Of a DNA stretch of 64,000 nt, positions 11,483 through 21,440 are shown piece by piece. The stretch is taken from NCBI RefSeq assembly GCF_036323735.1, contig NC_086031.1, forward strand, positions 45,409,225-45,473,224, in the 5' to 3' direction. The position numbers and the translations under genes are program-made. The notes beneath the pieces are model-generated. The model ran no database searches. It saw only the letters and a list, made by a program, of their open reading frames with translations, and was not told the DNA's origin. The first letter of the stretch is position 1. Each line of letters starts with the position of its first letter. Origin of the DNA: Rattus norvegicus. Lineage: Eukaryota > Chordata > Mammalia > Rodentia > Muridae.

Positions 11483-13250
11483 TCCTAGAAAAGCCCATAA
11501 CCCAGAAATCTGTACACTGTAAGATCCAAACGACTTTGAAGGTACTAATGAAAGTCTCTGCTGTGCAGCTGTCAGAATATGTTGTGGTAGGAAGGGCACA
11601 CATTTCTATCCATACAAGGAAGGGGCGAACAAAGTCACATGTGTACAAATGAGCAAGCTTGAAGGGGAGGAAAGCAGGAAATCAATATACCTTTGAAGCT
11701 CAGCCTTCCTAACTGTGCCTGCTTCCCTGGGTGCCTCTCTCTCTATTCAGAGTCCATTCAATAGCGCTTTATGTTCCAAGGAAATCTGTCAGAGGCATTT
11801 CCACCTGTACATTGCAGAATTGGTCCCTTACAACTTCCTCCTTTTGCTGAATCCCCAAGACGCTGCCTATAAATTCAAAGAATTTCAAGCATCAACAGAA
11901 ACCTCAACCTCCACCCCTAGAACTTAGTTAGGAACATCTGTTGTTTACAAAGGTTCAGACTGAGAGCTGCCAGACTTGTTCTACAACCTCTACTTTAGCA
12001 CCAGAGGCTGCCAGGGAGGGATGTCTGAATTTCATGCAAGGATGCCCTGTTCCAATCACTTAAGCAGAAATAGGTTAATACAGCTCAGCATCTTACCACT
12101 GAATACAATCCGAGTTTGTTTGGTTTATTCTAATCCTGACTCCTTAATCAGTGTGCCAAAAATGTTAAGATCCAAACCTGTTTCACTGATCCTTCCGGAA
12201 TGTCAAACCCAGGGGGCGGTGGGTCAGTTAGTAGAAGAAACAGAAGCTAACAGAATAAAATTATCTAGCAGCAATGAAAAAATCCAACCCCCCCCCCTTT
12301 TCCCTCAACCTCCTTAAATTCTTCATTAACACTGAGCTCTTCCCTCGTGATTCTGTACCTCCTCACAGTATGATGCTTCAGCACGCACAGGACTTAGATA
12401 TTAAAGCCTTTACTTCAATTAACATGGGACCAAATTTAATTGAGAACATAATTGTGCTATCTTCTACCTTTCCGTTACTGAACCAAGCACGAGTCCTTTC
12501 CTGAATATTCCACCTTTCCTCCCCTCTCAGGAAACTACTGGTATCTGCTTTAAATAGGATTCTATTTTTAGATTCATGTGCCTGTGTGGATATGTGCTAT
12601 TATTCTCTTACAGCCTGCCTGGCTTTCCCCAATCAACAATAAAAGATAAAGTCTGTCTAGCAGAAGCTAGCTGTCTTTTCTTCTTATTTTGGAAGCCCTC
12701 CCACTTCACACAGTCAGCTCCCAATTCCAAGGCATAGCTTTTGTCTTTAAAAGAGAACTGGGTCAAAGACAATGCATTTAATTGGCTGTGAATTCTTAAG
12801 AATTAAAGATCCAGAGATGGTTTATTGCAATACTTATAGGTGTAGATTTCCCTTTTCCCCTGTCAAAGGGCATGTTACTGCCTGGGGAATTAAAAGCTTG
12901 AAGTGCGGTCGGCTGACCCTTTCCTGCCAGATCCTAGGAAGCATAGGAAGCTCTTGGAAGTCTGGCATCCTCCCAAATGCTCACAAAAGCATGTTTCACT
13001 GTTGACCTGCCCTCTATCATTCTCTATCCCAGAAGGATGGAATAAGGCCATTTAAGTACAAGTGTGGAAGCCTCCTGAAACCTGGAAACAGGAACCATAT
13101 TCTATTTGCCATGTGGCTGACTCGATGCTGCACTGGCCCGCTGGTCTCCATGGACCGCAGAGAGCTGAATAGAACTGGCTGTCTACCTACTCAGGTCTCA
13201 TGCTCTTTGCACAAATCTTAACAGCTTCTTGCTACACTCTTCTGTGGTGG
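11483..13250. other. Unique intron sequence
   Basis: No exon recognised. A C-run of 9-10 lies at about 12288-12298. Pyrimidine-rich stretches at 11700-11930 could be degraded L2 but are not a firm match. Confidence 0.4.
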
Positions 13251-13251
13251 T

Positions 13252-13475
13252 GGTAATTCTATGAGCTAATTTCTGAGTACCTACTAAGTGCAGGTGCTAG
13301 CCTAGTACTTCCCATACTATATCCAACCATGAGAACAACTCCTCCAGGTATTACTCGCCACACTTCAGAGACGTAGAAACTAAAGGTGAAAGGGGTTTAA
13401 ATGACTAGTTCAAAGTCACACAGATATAAGCAGTAGAAGTCAAGTTTAGACTCAAGTTTACCTGGTTCAAAGCTC
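13252..13475 (+). mobile_element. MIR (near full length)
   Basis: The order TCTGAGTACCTACTAAGTGCAGGTGCTAGCCTAG, CAACCATGAGAACAACTCC, ACTTCAGAGACGTAGAAACTAAAGG, TCAAAGTCACACAGATATAAGCAG and GACTCAAGTTTACCTGGTTCAAAGCTCTGGAG matches MIR from 5' region through CORE to 3' end. The age is pre-placental. Confidence 0.85.
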
Positions 13476-13659
13476 TGGAGTTTTGCTTTGTTTTGTTTTT
13501 CTACTAAGTTGCAAAACTTTCCAAAAGGCTTGCACCAAAATTATTTTTCGGTTCCAAAGATTGGTCAACCAACTGGTCTTGCCCACACTCAAGTTGCCTT
13601 CTTATAACTCCCATCCTCCTTTATCCTGTGTAAGGAGCCCTCCCAACACCTTTCATTTT

Positions 13660-14245
13660 CTTACGAGTTCTCTGAGAATTCCATATGCACTTCCATCACC
13701 CTTTCAACTCTTCCCAGATCTAGTCTATTCCTGTCCGTATCCACCCAACTTGGCACCATTAAAAAAACAAAAACAAGACCAATTTGTGCTGTGCTGCTCA
13801 AATATTCTTGGGTGTATGGTCTTCCACTAGAGCATGGTTAACTTAATAGGAGCTATATGCAGAGAAAACTGTCTTTCCTTCTCCCAACACCTAACAACTG
13901 CCATTGGCTTCATGGCAAACGGAGGGATTTTGTGTCCAATGCCCATCTCCATGTTGGCCTCTGGTCTGATTTGGTCTGCAGAGGTCTTGTACACATTGTC
14001 ACAACTGCATTGAGTTCAGATGTGCAGCTGCCCCGTGACTAGAAGATACTGTTTCCTTGTAGTCAGTCTCTGGCTCTGACATCCTTTCCAGCCCCTCTTC
14101 TGCAGTGACCAACCCCTGAGCTTTAGAAGGAGGGAGTGGAGAATATATGTTTCACTTAGGACTGAGTTTCTGCAGTCTCTTCATCTTTTGCCAGTTGTCA
14201 ACACCGTCTTTAAAAAGGATGGACCATCACCTAAAGTTCTATATG
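13660..14245 (-). mobile_element. Rodent L1 3' UTR fragment (Lx-type), antisense
   Basis: The block runs GAGAATTCCATATGCAC, ACTCTTCCCAGATCTAG, CCAATTTGTGCTGTGCTGC, TCTTGGGTGTATGGTCTTCCACTAGAGCATGGTTAAC, then AGATGTGCAGCTGCCCCGTGACTAG and TTTCCTTGTAGTCA. This is the reverse complement of the G-rich rodent L1 3' UTR. The sense copy at 39480-39850 supports the orientation. No ORF2 remains. Confidence 0.75.
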
Positions 14246-14249
14246 GAAT

Positions 14250-14800
14250 GGGCTAGTGGAAAACATACCAAGGAATTTCCTGTTAATTTCTCAATAAAAA
14301 GGGAACTTGAGCCACAGGGAAGGGAACTCAACCCATGCCTAACACCAGCTGCTACTACATCTGAGCAAAACTTTCCTGGGGGAAACAAACAATTGCCAAG
14401 TAAGTCCAAAATGAATGAATGATGTGCAAGTCCCAGGAAGTCAGGAGTTCTCCCTTCTAGCAACTTTACCTTTCCTATTGCTGCCTCCTTACGTGATCCC
14501 ATACTCAAGGAGAACCTGTTTTCTCTGGTTCTCCACTTTTTTCTCTCTTGCAACCAGAGCTCTAATGTTCTCTATGGCCAGCTGACTGCTTTTCAACCCA
14601 ATGTCATCTTGTGAAAGTAGCAGATGACTGAACTTGACTCTGAAGGAAGACCCCACTAGCAGGAAGAAGGGAAGTACTTACAGCAACTTCCACACACACA
14701 GGCTAGGCCTGAGACCAAGAACACGGCCTCTACATGAATCTTAATCGATTGTGCACTTACTTTTTCACTGAAGGGAGTGCTGAAAGTTGAATATCCATCA
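14250..14800. other. Unique intron sequence
   Basis: No repeat or exon recognised. Overlapping open frames on both strands at 14147-14553 lack recognisable protein features. Confidence 0.4.
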
Positions 14801-14807
14801 AATTTCA

Positions 14808-15022
14808 TTGTTTTCTATTTTTTGTGTGTTTGACTACTTTGCCTGCATGTATGTCTATATATTATGTCCGTGCCTGATGCCCCAGAGGTCAAAAGAAGGC
14901 AGAAGATCCTATGGAACAGGAATTACAGAGGTTGTGGGCTATCATGTGGGTTGTAGGAACTGAAGCTGGGTCCTCTGAAAGAATAACCAGTGCTCTATCT
15001 GCTGAGCCAACTCTCTAGCCCC
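14808..15022 (-). mobile_element. B3 SINE
   Basis: TGACTACTTTGCCTGCATGTATGTCTATATATTATG, then CAGAGGTCAAAAGAAGGCAGAAGATCCTATGG, then GGTCCTCTGAAAGAATAACCAGTGCTC and GAGCCAACTCTCTAGCCCC is the reverse complement of B3, nearly full length. Confidence 0.85.
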
Positions 15023-16605
15023 TACCAGTCCATGAGATGGCAAGCCAGGCTTTCTTGAGACCGTCCCAAGAGTAACAACTCACAGACATTAAGTAGGCAG
15101 TTACTTTCCATGTGGCCAACTTCACGTACTGCTAACTTAATGTTAGAAAAAAAGAAAATATTTGTTTTTTGCGGGGGTGGAGGTGGGGTCCTAAGTTAAA
15201 GTCCCTTTAATTTCTTTGGGCTCCCTCTTCTAAGAGTCTAGAACATAATTTTAAAATGTCCAACAAATATTTATTAAGGAGAAGGAAAAGATGGGAAAAT
15301 ATTGACAACAGGCTATAAAATAGCATAAGGTCTATGTAGGGAGCACAGCAGGATAGCCAAGCAGAGTGTCTCTCTAAACCTCCACATGGGGTAGGTGTGG
15401 GGGAGAGAAACTACCTCAAATTAAAACAAAGGCATTAGTTATTAAAAGCAGAAGATCAAAACCAAATGAGCTGAAAAGTAATTTACAGAAAGCCTGGTGA
15501 AAGAAAAGAAGAAAAGCCAGCACATTATTAATTAGAATCCTTCAGAATCCTGTGGGGCAATATTAACACAAATTCCACTTGAAGAGACAATCAAAGGCTC
15601 AACAACAAAGAGGAATACATTTATGCTCTTCAGAGAGCCAAAGAAAATGCCAAAACATCCTCCATAGGAAGGCTTCCTACCTCTCAGAACGTTTTATCTC
15701 TGCTCGTAATCACACAAGGCTGTAACAGTCAGGGGACAGGGAGGCCACACTACCTATCTCAAAGCTGAAGGTACAGTGGAATAATCAGTCTAGCTGTCTA
15801 GCTTCTCTCACTGGGGCAGAGGGAATGGGAGCATCAGGTCAGATTTTACATGAGTCATGCTGGACGGGCTTTAGTAGGATATCTTCCCTGAGCCATGTGG
15901 GGAAGGACAAAAGGTGAACAGGAACAAAGAACAGAAAGCAGAGTCACAGGGCCACAGGGTAATGACTTCCAGTGGAAAATGGTTTTTGTCCAAAAGATGA
16001 AAATAAGGAGTTCAGCAACATTTGCTCCTAAATGCAGTCACTTAAAGCTGTAACAAAATAACCATCCTAACCCAGGGTGAATGGCTGAAACGGAGCCAGA
16101 GTAAGAGGCTGGCCTGGAAAAGGGTGGGATGAATCCATGTGTACTGCCTTTAGCCCTGGCCAACTTGCTCCGTCCCAAGCTGAATAAAGTCCACATCCCA
16201 GAGCAGGCTCTACCCCGAGCTGCTGCTGGCAGCTGCTCTCCTGGCAGCACAGGCAGACAGATTCATGGCATTACTGGGCCAACAGCTGCTGCAGCTTGGG
16301 GGGGGGGGGGGAGTGACAAGTGCCTGCTGAGAGTGAGCTATTCTGGGACCAGTCACAGAGTCAGCAAAATTGAGGCTACAGTTGCGGGCTGAATGAAGAT
16401 ACAGTACACTTCCTACTCCAAAGTTTAGAAAACCAAAAAGTGCTTTCTCCGGCCCAGCTCGTTTGGCTTAGGTGACTCACATTCAGCTCCATCCTTCTAT
16501 TCTCCAGGGTCATGACTTTCATTCTGGCTCCTATTACTCCATCACTGGACTGCCTTATCTCCCTACTATGTCCTTTCATCTAGGCTCTTTCTTTGTTTCT
16601 TTCCT
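15023..16605. other. Unique intron sequence with a candidate conserved block
   Basis: Nonrepetitive apart from a G14 run at 16298-16311. The part at about 15420-15680 is listed as a possible regulatory element. No exon was recognised. Confidence 0.4.
15420..15680. promoter_or_regulatory. Candidate conserved noncoding element
   Basis: Repeat-free and TAAT-rich: GCATTAGTTATTAAAAGC, CACATTATTAATTAGAATCC (homeodomain-type sites) and GACAATCAAAGGCTCAACAACAAAGAGG (TCF-like and SOX-like cores). This looks like vertebrate developmental enhancer sequence, but that is inference without an alignment. Confidence 0.3.
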
Positions 16606-16609
16606 CCCT

Positions 16610-16659
16610 TTTTAAATGATTTATCTATTTTTATTTTCTTTGCATAGCTGTTTTGCCTG

Positions 16660-16697
<38 letters not shown>

Positions 16698-16816
16698 AAA
16701 TCCCCTGCACTGGGAGTTATACATAGTTGTGAGCTGTCATGTGGGTGTTAGGAATTGAACCCGGGTCCTCTGGAAGAACAGCCACTGCTCATGATCCCTG
16801 AGACATCTCCCCAGTC
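16610..16816 (-). mobile_element. B3 SINE containing a (GT)n microsatellite
   Basis: The reverse complement of B3 (TTTGCATAGCTGTTTTGCCTGCC through GAACCCGGGTCCTCTGGAAGAACAGC to GACATCTCCCCAGTC), with about 17 GT units at 16663-16697 inside the 3' half. Confidence 0.85.
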
Positions 16817-16839
16817 GTAATCATCTAGGTCCTTTCAAA

Positions 16840-17345
16840 AGCATGGACATAATTCAACTCCTTGCTCAGAAATTGTCAGTGGTTCCTCTATACTTACAGA
16901 ACAAAGCCCTAACTCTATTGGCTAGTATTTATAACCTTCCATAATCTTCTGGCTTACCAACTTTTATAGATATAATTCCTACTGTCCAGAAAAGCAGATG
17001 TTATCCACAGTCATGGTTTTCTCATCTCAGGGCTTGTTGGTAAAACCATGGCTGTGGGTAACACTATTTTCTATCTAAAATACTTCCTTCTCTAACGTCT
17101 TCCATTGTCTCAATTATATTAAATATTTAGGAAAGTATTACCTTTTCAGCAATATTTTCTAAAATTAGTTCTACTTTTCCATTCCTAACCAGTGGACTTC
17201 ACCTCCGAAAAGCTCTCTTCCTCGCCCTCCAAATAGAACAAATCACTCTGTTATGTGCACTATGTATGATCGAGGGACACTGCTCTCTCACACACCTGTC
17301 CTTCTACACACCATGAAACTTTGGCAATGTTGCAAATACTGTCCT
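16840..17345 (+). mobile_element. L2 LINE fragment (ancient)
   Basis: AACTCCTTGCTCAGAAATTGTCAGTGGTTCC, ACAAAGCCCTAACTCTATTGGC and TATTTATAACCTTCCATAATCTTCTGGC match the L2 3' region order (short-peptide part and following 3' UTR). The second half is weaker. Confidence 0.5.
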
Positions 17346-17511
17346 TCAATGTGTTTTCCCTTCTACAGTGATAGAAACTCTACTTTTCAGGTCACACAAA
17401 TTAATAAATATATTGTCTAGTCCCCCTTACAGCATAGATAATCATGTGACTAAGTACTGTCCAGCTGGATGAGTTAAATGCATGTATGTGCCGTTTCTAG
17501 ACTATACCTTT

Positions 17512-17647
17512 AAAGAATAAAGACATGGGGTTGGGGATTTAGCTCAGTGGTAGAGCGCTTGCCTAGGAAGCACAAGGCCCTGGGTTCGGTCCCCAGCTCC
17601 GAAAAAAAGAACCAAAAAAAAAAAAAAAAAAAAAGAATAAAGACATG
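17512..17647 (+). mobile_element. Rat ID element with 16-bp target-site duplication
   Basis: GGGTTGGGGATTTAGCTCAGTGGTAGAGCGCTTGCCTAGGAAGC to CCCCAGCTCCG is an intact ID head (A box, B box), followed by the tail AAAAAAAGAACC and a 21-nt A-run. AAAGAATAAAGACATG flanks it at 17512-17527 and 17632-17647. The head is nearly consensus, so insertion is recent. Confidence 0.97.
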
Positions 17648-17904
17648 TTTCCCTCTTGCCCTGTTGCTTTTCCCAATGGATGAAATGGGATGTGGTGACA
17701 ATGAGCTACTCTGGCTTACACAGCAATGGACAATACTGTAAGGGTGAGATAAGGAGCCTGACACAGTCCTGACTGTTTAGCAGGCTGTTAATGTACAGAA
17801 AAATATGCGCCTGCCTTGTATAAGCTAATATTACCTAAAGTCTATTATAGCAGCCACACCTATCTTAACCGAAGTAGTCATGCCTAAAGTGTCTTCTCTG
17901 TATC

Positions 17905-18028
17905 AAAAAAAGAAAGGAAGGAAGGAAGGAAGGGAGGAAGGAAGGAAGGAAGGGAGGAAGGAAGGAATGGAAGGAAGGAAGAAAGAAAGGAGAGAAAGAA
18001 AGAAAGAGCGAGCAAGGAAGAAAGAACA
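17905..18028. repeat. (GGAA)n / (GAAA)n purine array
   Basis: About 120 nt of GGAAGGAA units grading into GAAAGAAA, with a few substitutions. A purine-strand simple repeat. Confidence 0.95.
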
Positions 18029-18450
18029 GATTAGAAAGGAAAAGGCCAAATTTTGTTCGTGCTACCTACAAAATGGCAGCACAGCTGCAGGAGCACAGCC
18101 GTCTCTGCAGCGATGCTTACAGTACACACGCATCTGAGCACTTGCTTATCTTTCTTAACTCAGAACCGAGAGGGAAGGGGGAAAATGAAGGTTCCGTCAG
18201 TAGTGCTAAACTGAGTAGAGGTCCTATCACCACGCTAGTGAGACAAGAGAAGTCAACCAGGTCTGTGGCTTCTCCAGATGCTCACTGGGGTTATCGTCTT
18301 ATCCATGTGACTCATCCAACACCTCTGCTAGTACGCTGTACCGCGTGAGCGTGCTATTTATTACGTGACCATTTTTGACGCATAAAACACGGCAATTCAG
18401 GTGTTCCATTCTGAGAGAGAGAGAGAGCCTTTTGTTTTCAAGCTCTTTTT
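18029..18450. other. Unique intron sequence
   Basis: Slightly CpG-richer than its surroundings (GTACGCTGTACCGCGTGAGCGTGC, TTACGTGACC). No CpG island, gene or repeat is recognised; a short (GA)n run sits at 18413-18426. Confidence 0.4.
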
Positions 18451-18454
18451 TAAA

Positions 18455-18476
18455 AAAAAGATTTCCTTCATTTATA

Positions 18477-18535
<59 letters not shown>

Positions 18536-18692
18536 GTGTGTGTTGTGATTGAGTACAGTGCTCATAGAGGCCAGAAGAGGGCAACAGATTCCTGGAGCTA
18601 TAGATGGTGTGAACTGCCTGACAGGGGTCTAAGAATCCAACCTGGAGCCTCTCAAGGGCAGCAAGCATCTTAACCACTCCAGCCTCTGGGCT
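18455..18692 (-). mobile_element. B3 SINE interrupted by a long (TG)n array
   Basis: B3 in reverse complement: CATAGAGGCCAGAAGAGGGCAACAGATTCC, ACCTGGAGCCTCTCAAGGGC, TCTTAACCACTCCAGCC. A (TG) array of about 33 units fills 18478-18543. The 5' part of the plus-strand view (AAAAAAAGATTTCC) matches the SINE tail. Confidence 0.8.
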
Positions 18693-18719
18693 CATCTTAC
18701 TTGCCTCTGCTTCTCTCAG

Positions 18720-18778
18720 AAAGCCTAGGTTATTAGTAAGGTTATTAGTTATTAATAAAGGTTATATTAGTAAGAAAC
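18720..18778. repeat. Short local repeats of GGTTATTAGTAAG
   Basis: GGTTATTAGTAAGGTTATTAGTTATTAATAAAGGTTATATTAGTAAG contains three or four imperfect copies of a short AT-rich word. Confidence 0.7.
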
Positions 18779-18929
18779 TGCTGAAATTGACTCAAATCAG
18801 CTACTCCTTCCAATAATTCTAGCTCCCTGAGACACAGGGCCCTCCATCCTGCCTGGGAGTAGGGACCAACTTTTCTTACTCATTCCTTTTAGGCACTTTC
18901 CTTTCTCCTAATATTTACTACCTCCCAAT

Positions 18930-19195
18930 GCTGGGAGGCCTTCTGAGCCTTAGGTTTTAGCACTGGGTTCTTCTTTCATCAACATCTGCACTATTGTTTA
19001 CACTAAAGATTTCAACAAATATTCCCACTCAAAACCACTTGGTCGGCAGCACCACATCTCAAAATAGGGACCTAAAATCCTTACAATGTCTCAAACTCAA
19101 CATGCTCAAAGCGGAGTCACTATTTAAAACACCCACTTCCTCAATGCTTACATGTTTAGAAAAGACACCACAATTATTCGGGTTCCTAGCTTAGA
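18930..19195 (+). mobile_element. L2 LINE fragment (ancient)
   Basis: CACATCTCAAAATAGGG and TGTCTCAAACTCAACATGCTCAAAGCGGAGTCACTATTTAAAACACCCACTTCCTC matches the L2 segment upstream of its 3' end. Diverged, hence moderate confidence. Confidence 0.45.
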
Positions 19196-19274
19196 GACAG
19201 ACATCAGGTTTCTTGTGACCAGTAAGATTCTTTTTATCTAATCAGTTATCAACCCTGTTTACTTTCTCAAAGAA

Positions 19275-19625
19275 CCCTTGAATACTGCTATCACAGAAGA
19301 CTAAAATGTCCACCAAAGGCTTGTGTGTTACAGACTTGCTTACTGTGGTGGATCTGGGGACAGCAGCAGACTCTTTAGGAGGTAGGACCTAGTTACAGGA
19401 GGTTGGCACACTGGGGGACTGTCCTTAATGGATTGCTAGTCCCATCCTCTCTCTGCTTCTTGACCATCAAAAAGGAACAGACCTCCCCATTATGCTCTTG
19501 TCATATGCTGCCACAAGTTCCCCCAAAACAGGATCAAACAACTGTGGGTTGAGAACCTCTGGAACCATGAGGCAAGAAAACTTTTCTCCTCATAGTTTAT
19601 TTATTTTAGTTATCTGGTCACAGGA
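19275..19625 (+). mobile_element. Mammalian/rodent medium-reiteration repeat, subfamily unassigned
   Basis: TGTGGTGGATCTGGGGACAGCAGCAG, CTCTCTGCTTCTTGACCATCAAAAAGG, GGTTGAGAACCTCTGGAACCATGAGGCAAG and TAGTTATCTGGTCACAGGAACTAACTAAG belong to a widespread unit ending in a CACAGxAAxxAACTAA motif. I recognise the family pattern but cannot name it safely. Confidence 0.45.
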
Positions 19626-19723
19626 ACTAACTAAGTTTACTAACACTAATACATACCCACTGCTCTGTTATCCAATTCTATATGCACTACCCCCCCAAAC
19701 TTAATATCCTTCTCTTTGATTTA

Positions 19724-19729
19724 AACACA

Positions 19730-19779
<50 letters not shown>
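19724..19779. repeat. (CA)n microsatellite
   Basis: About 27 CA units with one CATA interruption near the start. Confidence 0.97.
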
Positions 19780-19781
<2 letters not shown>

Positions 19782-20784
19782 TTTGCCCATACTTTTCAAC
19801 ATAATATCCTCAAGGGCTCATTACCACAGGGCATGTCAAATGTGAAATTCTATGCTTGCTGTCAAAGCATTATCCTTTGGGACCCATTCTACTTACTTAA
19901 CCTTGTTTTTCCCTGCTTTTGAAAATATCTATTTTCTTCTATCTCTATTAACCCCCCCTTTCTATATACTTTATAGTTCTTTTCCCTGTTAACCAAGTAT
20001 TCTATAGCTTATCTTATTCCCAGAGGAACCAGGACAGAGCACAGTACTGAGCAGGAATTAAGAGGGGGTGGGAGGGCTAACAACTGCATTATACTCAGTG
20101 TAAGGTAAGTCAGGAATAAGCTGGAACACATCAAACATAAAGTAATGGTCACAGGAACAGAAATGGCTCCCTTTCCAGTCCTTGCACCAACTGCACTACA
20201 CATCCGCAGTACTCACCTCAACTTCAAATGCCTGATTGTAATGTGTTTACTCCCCACCTCATCCTAATTAAAATGCCACATGGAAAGGAAATGCTTGCTC
20301 TCTGCCATATCTCAAGGCATTATGAAGGCGTTCAAGGAATGTGAAATAAGGTATTAGTTGCATGAATGTCTAAGAAGTCTTCCCTTTGGGGCTAGCTAGG
20401 AAGAGGAAGGGAATTAGTAGGTGAGAGGGAGCAGGAGAGAGTAGTGTGATGTATGGTAGAGGAGGGAGTAAATATAATTGAAAAATGGTATATATGCATA
20501 TATATGTCATAAAGAAACCTATTACATATGCTAATAACTCTCTCACATATACATACTTTTGACCAGTGGCTGACATACAGGAAAAGGTATAAAACTCATT
20601 AGCTGGGCTCCCCCATTTATTTTGATCTGTTTAGACAACTGTCCATTTAAGACTAATGTGAAAAAGGAAGAATTATTGAGGGCTTTCAACAACTTTGGAC
20701 TCAACCTGGATCTAAGTGGCAACCCCTCCTTCTCTGTACCCTAGACCTCACTCTCAACGTTTGTAAAAACAATTTCCATGAAGT
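19780..20784. other. Unique intron sequence next to the Srgap2 donor
   Basis: No repeat recognised apart from a short TATATGCATATATATG stretch near 20493. Polypyrimidine-type strings occur, but no exon matching srGAP2 is seen. Confidence 0.4.
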
Positions 20785-20792
20785 CCGTACTT
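20785..20792 (-). promoter_or_regulatory. 5' splice site (donor) of the Srgap2 exon
   Basis: The minus-strand sequence across the boundary is AA/GTACGG. The invariant GT and +5 G are present, but the exon ends in A instead of G and +4 is C, so the match to consensus is below average. Reading through the donor in frame meets a stop 12 codons later, so retention would truncate the protein in the F-BAR domain. Confidence 0.8.
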
Positions 20793-20983
20793 AAATTGCT
20801 GGTCCTTAGTGCTTCGTGTCTTGGCTAGAAAGCGCTCGGCTAGCTTCTCCAGGTTGCGAGAGTAGTCCATCTCAATCTCAGCCTTCTTGCGGAAGAAGTC
20901 CTGCAGGTCTTGCAACAGCTGCACCCGGAGCTCGCACTGCTGATCTAGGCATTTCATCTGCTCTGTGAGCTGAGCCCGGATCT
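20791..20983 (-). CDS. Srgap2: Srgap2 internal coding exon (start of F-BAR domain)
   Basis: Read on the minus strand, this 193-nt exon gives 63 full codons plus a split codon at each end. The translation contains MKCLDQQCELRVQLLQDLQD, FFRKKAEIEMDYSRNLEKLA and ends near STKDQQF. Established knowledge: srGAP2 is a cytoplasmic and membrane-bending Rho-family GAP (inverse F-BAR, RhoGAP, SH3) acting in neuronal migration, neurite and filopodium formation and spine maturation. This segment is the first alpha-helical part of the F-BAR dimer, about residues 24-86. The MKCLDQQCELR and EIEMDYS stretches fit SRGAP2; as recalled, SRGAP1 has KCLEQQTEMR here and SRGAP3 diverges further. Splicing evidence: the acceptor TTGTTTTCTTGCAG lies directly upstream, with a CTGAC branch-site candidate (A at 21006, 23 nt away). 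The donor is AA/GTACGG, weak at -1. The first codon is split 1+2 (phase 1 intron) and the last 2+1 (phase 2 intron). Probably the second coding exon. The ATG inside the exon is not the gene start. Inference: the flanking sequence is all Srgap2 intron. Confidence 0.95.
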
Positions 20984-21012
20984 CTGCAAGAAAACAAGAG
21001 TGTGGTCAGACA
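20984..21012 (-). promoter_or_regulatory. 3' splice site and branch point of the Srgap2 exon
   Basis: On the minus strand this reads GTCTGACCACACTC, then a pyrimidine-rich TTGTTTTCTTGCAG ending at the exon. CTGAC fits the yUnAy branch consensus with its A 23 nt from the exon, a normal distance. There is no upstream AG between branch point and acceptor, so the acceptor choice is unambiguous. Confidence 0.8.
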
Positions 21013-21296
21013 GACAGCTCTAAATATACACCGTACACACAGATACTTACCTGCCTTACGCGTGCTTGTTCCCTGTACCCTGTGGTATCAAAGCCTACGG
21101 AATTGGCCCTGTGATATAAGGCACCTCCAAAAACCTCTAACAACTCTTTTTGGACCACTGGAGACTATTTGTGACTTAGAAAAAGTTACATAAGAGACAA
21201 AATAATATTCAGTGCTAACAATTTACTATAGCCAACACTATCCAGATTTTGGGTTCCTTTCTGGCCAGGAACCCAAAAGAAGAATTGGGTGAATTA
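21013..21296. other. Unique intron sequence upstream of the Srgap2 acceptor
   Basis: Nothing recognised. Ordinary composition, bounded by the ID insertion at 21297. Confidence 0.4.
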
Positions 21297-21440
21297 TGCT
21301 AACCCCATTTTTTTTTTTAATAAATTTATTTTGTCTTTTTTTTTTTTCCCCAGAGCTGAGGACCGAACCCAGGGCCTTGAGCTTGCTAGGCAAGCGCTCT
21401 CCCACTGAGCTAAATCCCCAACCCCTGCTAACCCCATTTT
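21297..21440 (-). mobile_element. Rat ID element with complex A/T tail and target-site duplication
   Basis: GAGCTGAGGACCGAACCCAGGGCCTTGAGCTTGC to CACTGAGCTAAATCCCCAACCCC is ID in reverse complement. Its tail is long and irregular (T-run, AATAAATTTATTTTGTC, T-run). TGCTAACCCCATTTT flanks both sides (21297- and 21427-), confirming insertion. Confidence 0.9.

Larger units (their letters stand above)
1..20790 (-). other. Srgap2: Srgap2 intron downstream of the exon (partial)
   Basis: This is intron sequence by position: it follows the donor at 20790 in gene direction and continues out of the window. I looked for the next srGAP2 exon (the part encoding the LSPVNCW region) and did not find it, so the intron is longer than 20.7 kb. 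The content is SINEs, MIR and L2 fossils, one L1 3' end, microsatellites and unique DNA, itemised separately. Confidence 0.85.

Noticed and set aside
17512..17647. tRNA-like A and B boxes suggesting a tRNA gene
   Set aside because: These are ID SINE heads derived from tRNA-Ala with A-rich tails and target-site duplications; they do not fold as complete tRNAs.
1..20790. Next srGAP2 exon (LSPVNCW region)
   Set aside because: No matching coding stretch with splice sites was found in the downstream 20.8 kb.
20754..20957. 67-codon open frame starting at the ATG inside the Srgap2 exon
   Set aside because: The frame is the true exon frame, but the ATG is internal and the last 13 residues read through the splice donor into intron.
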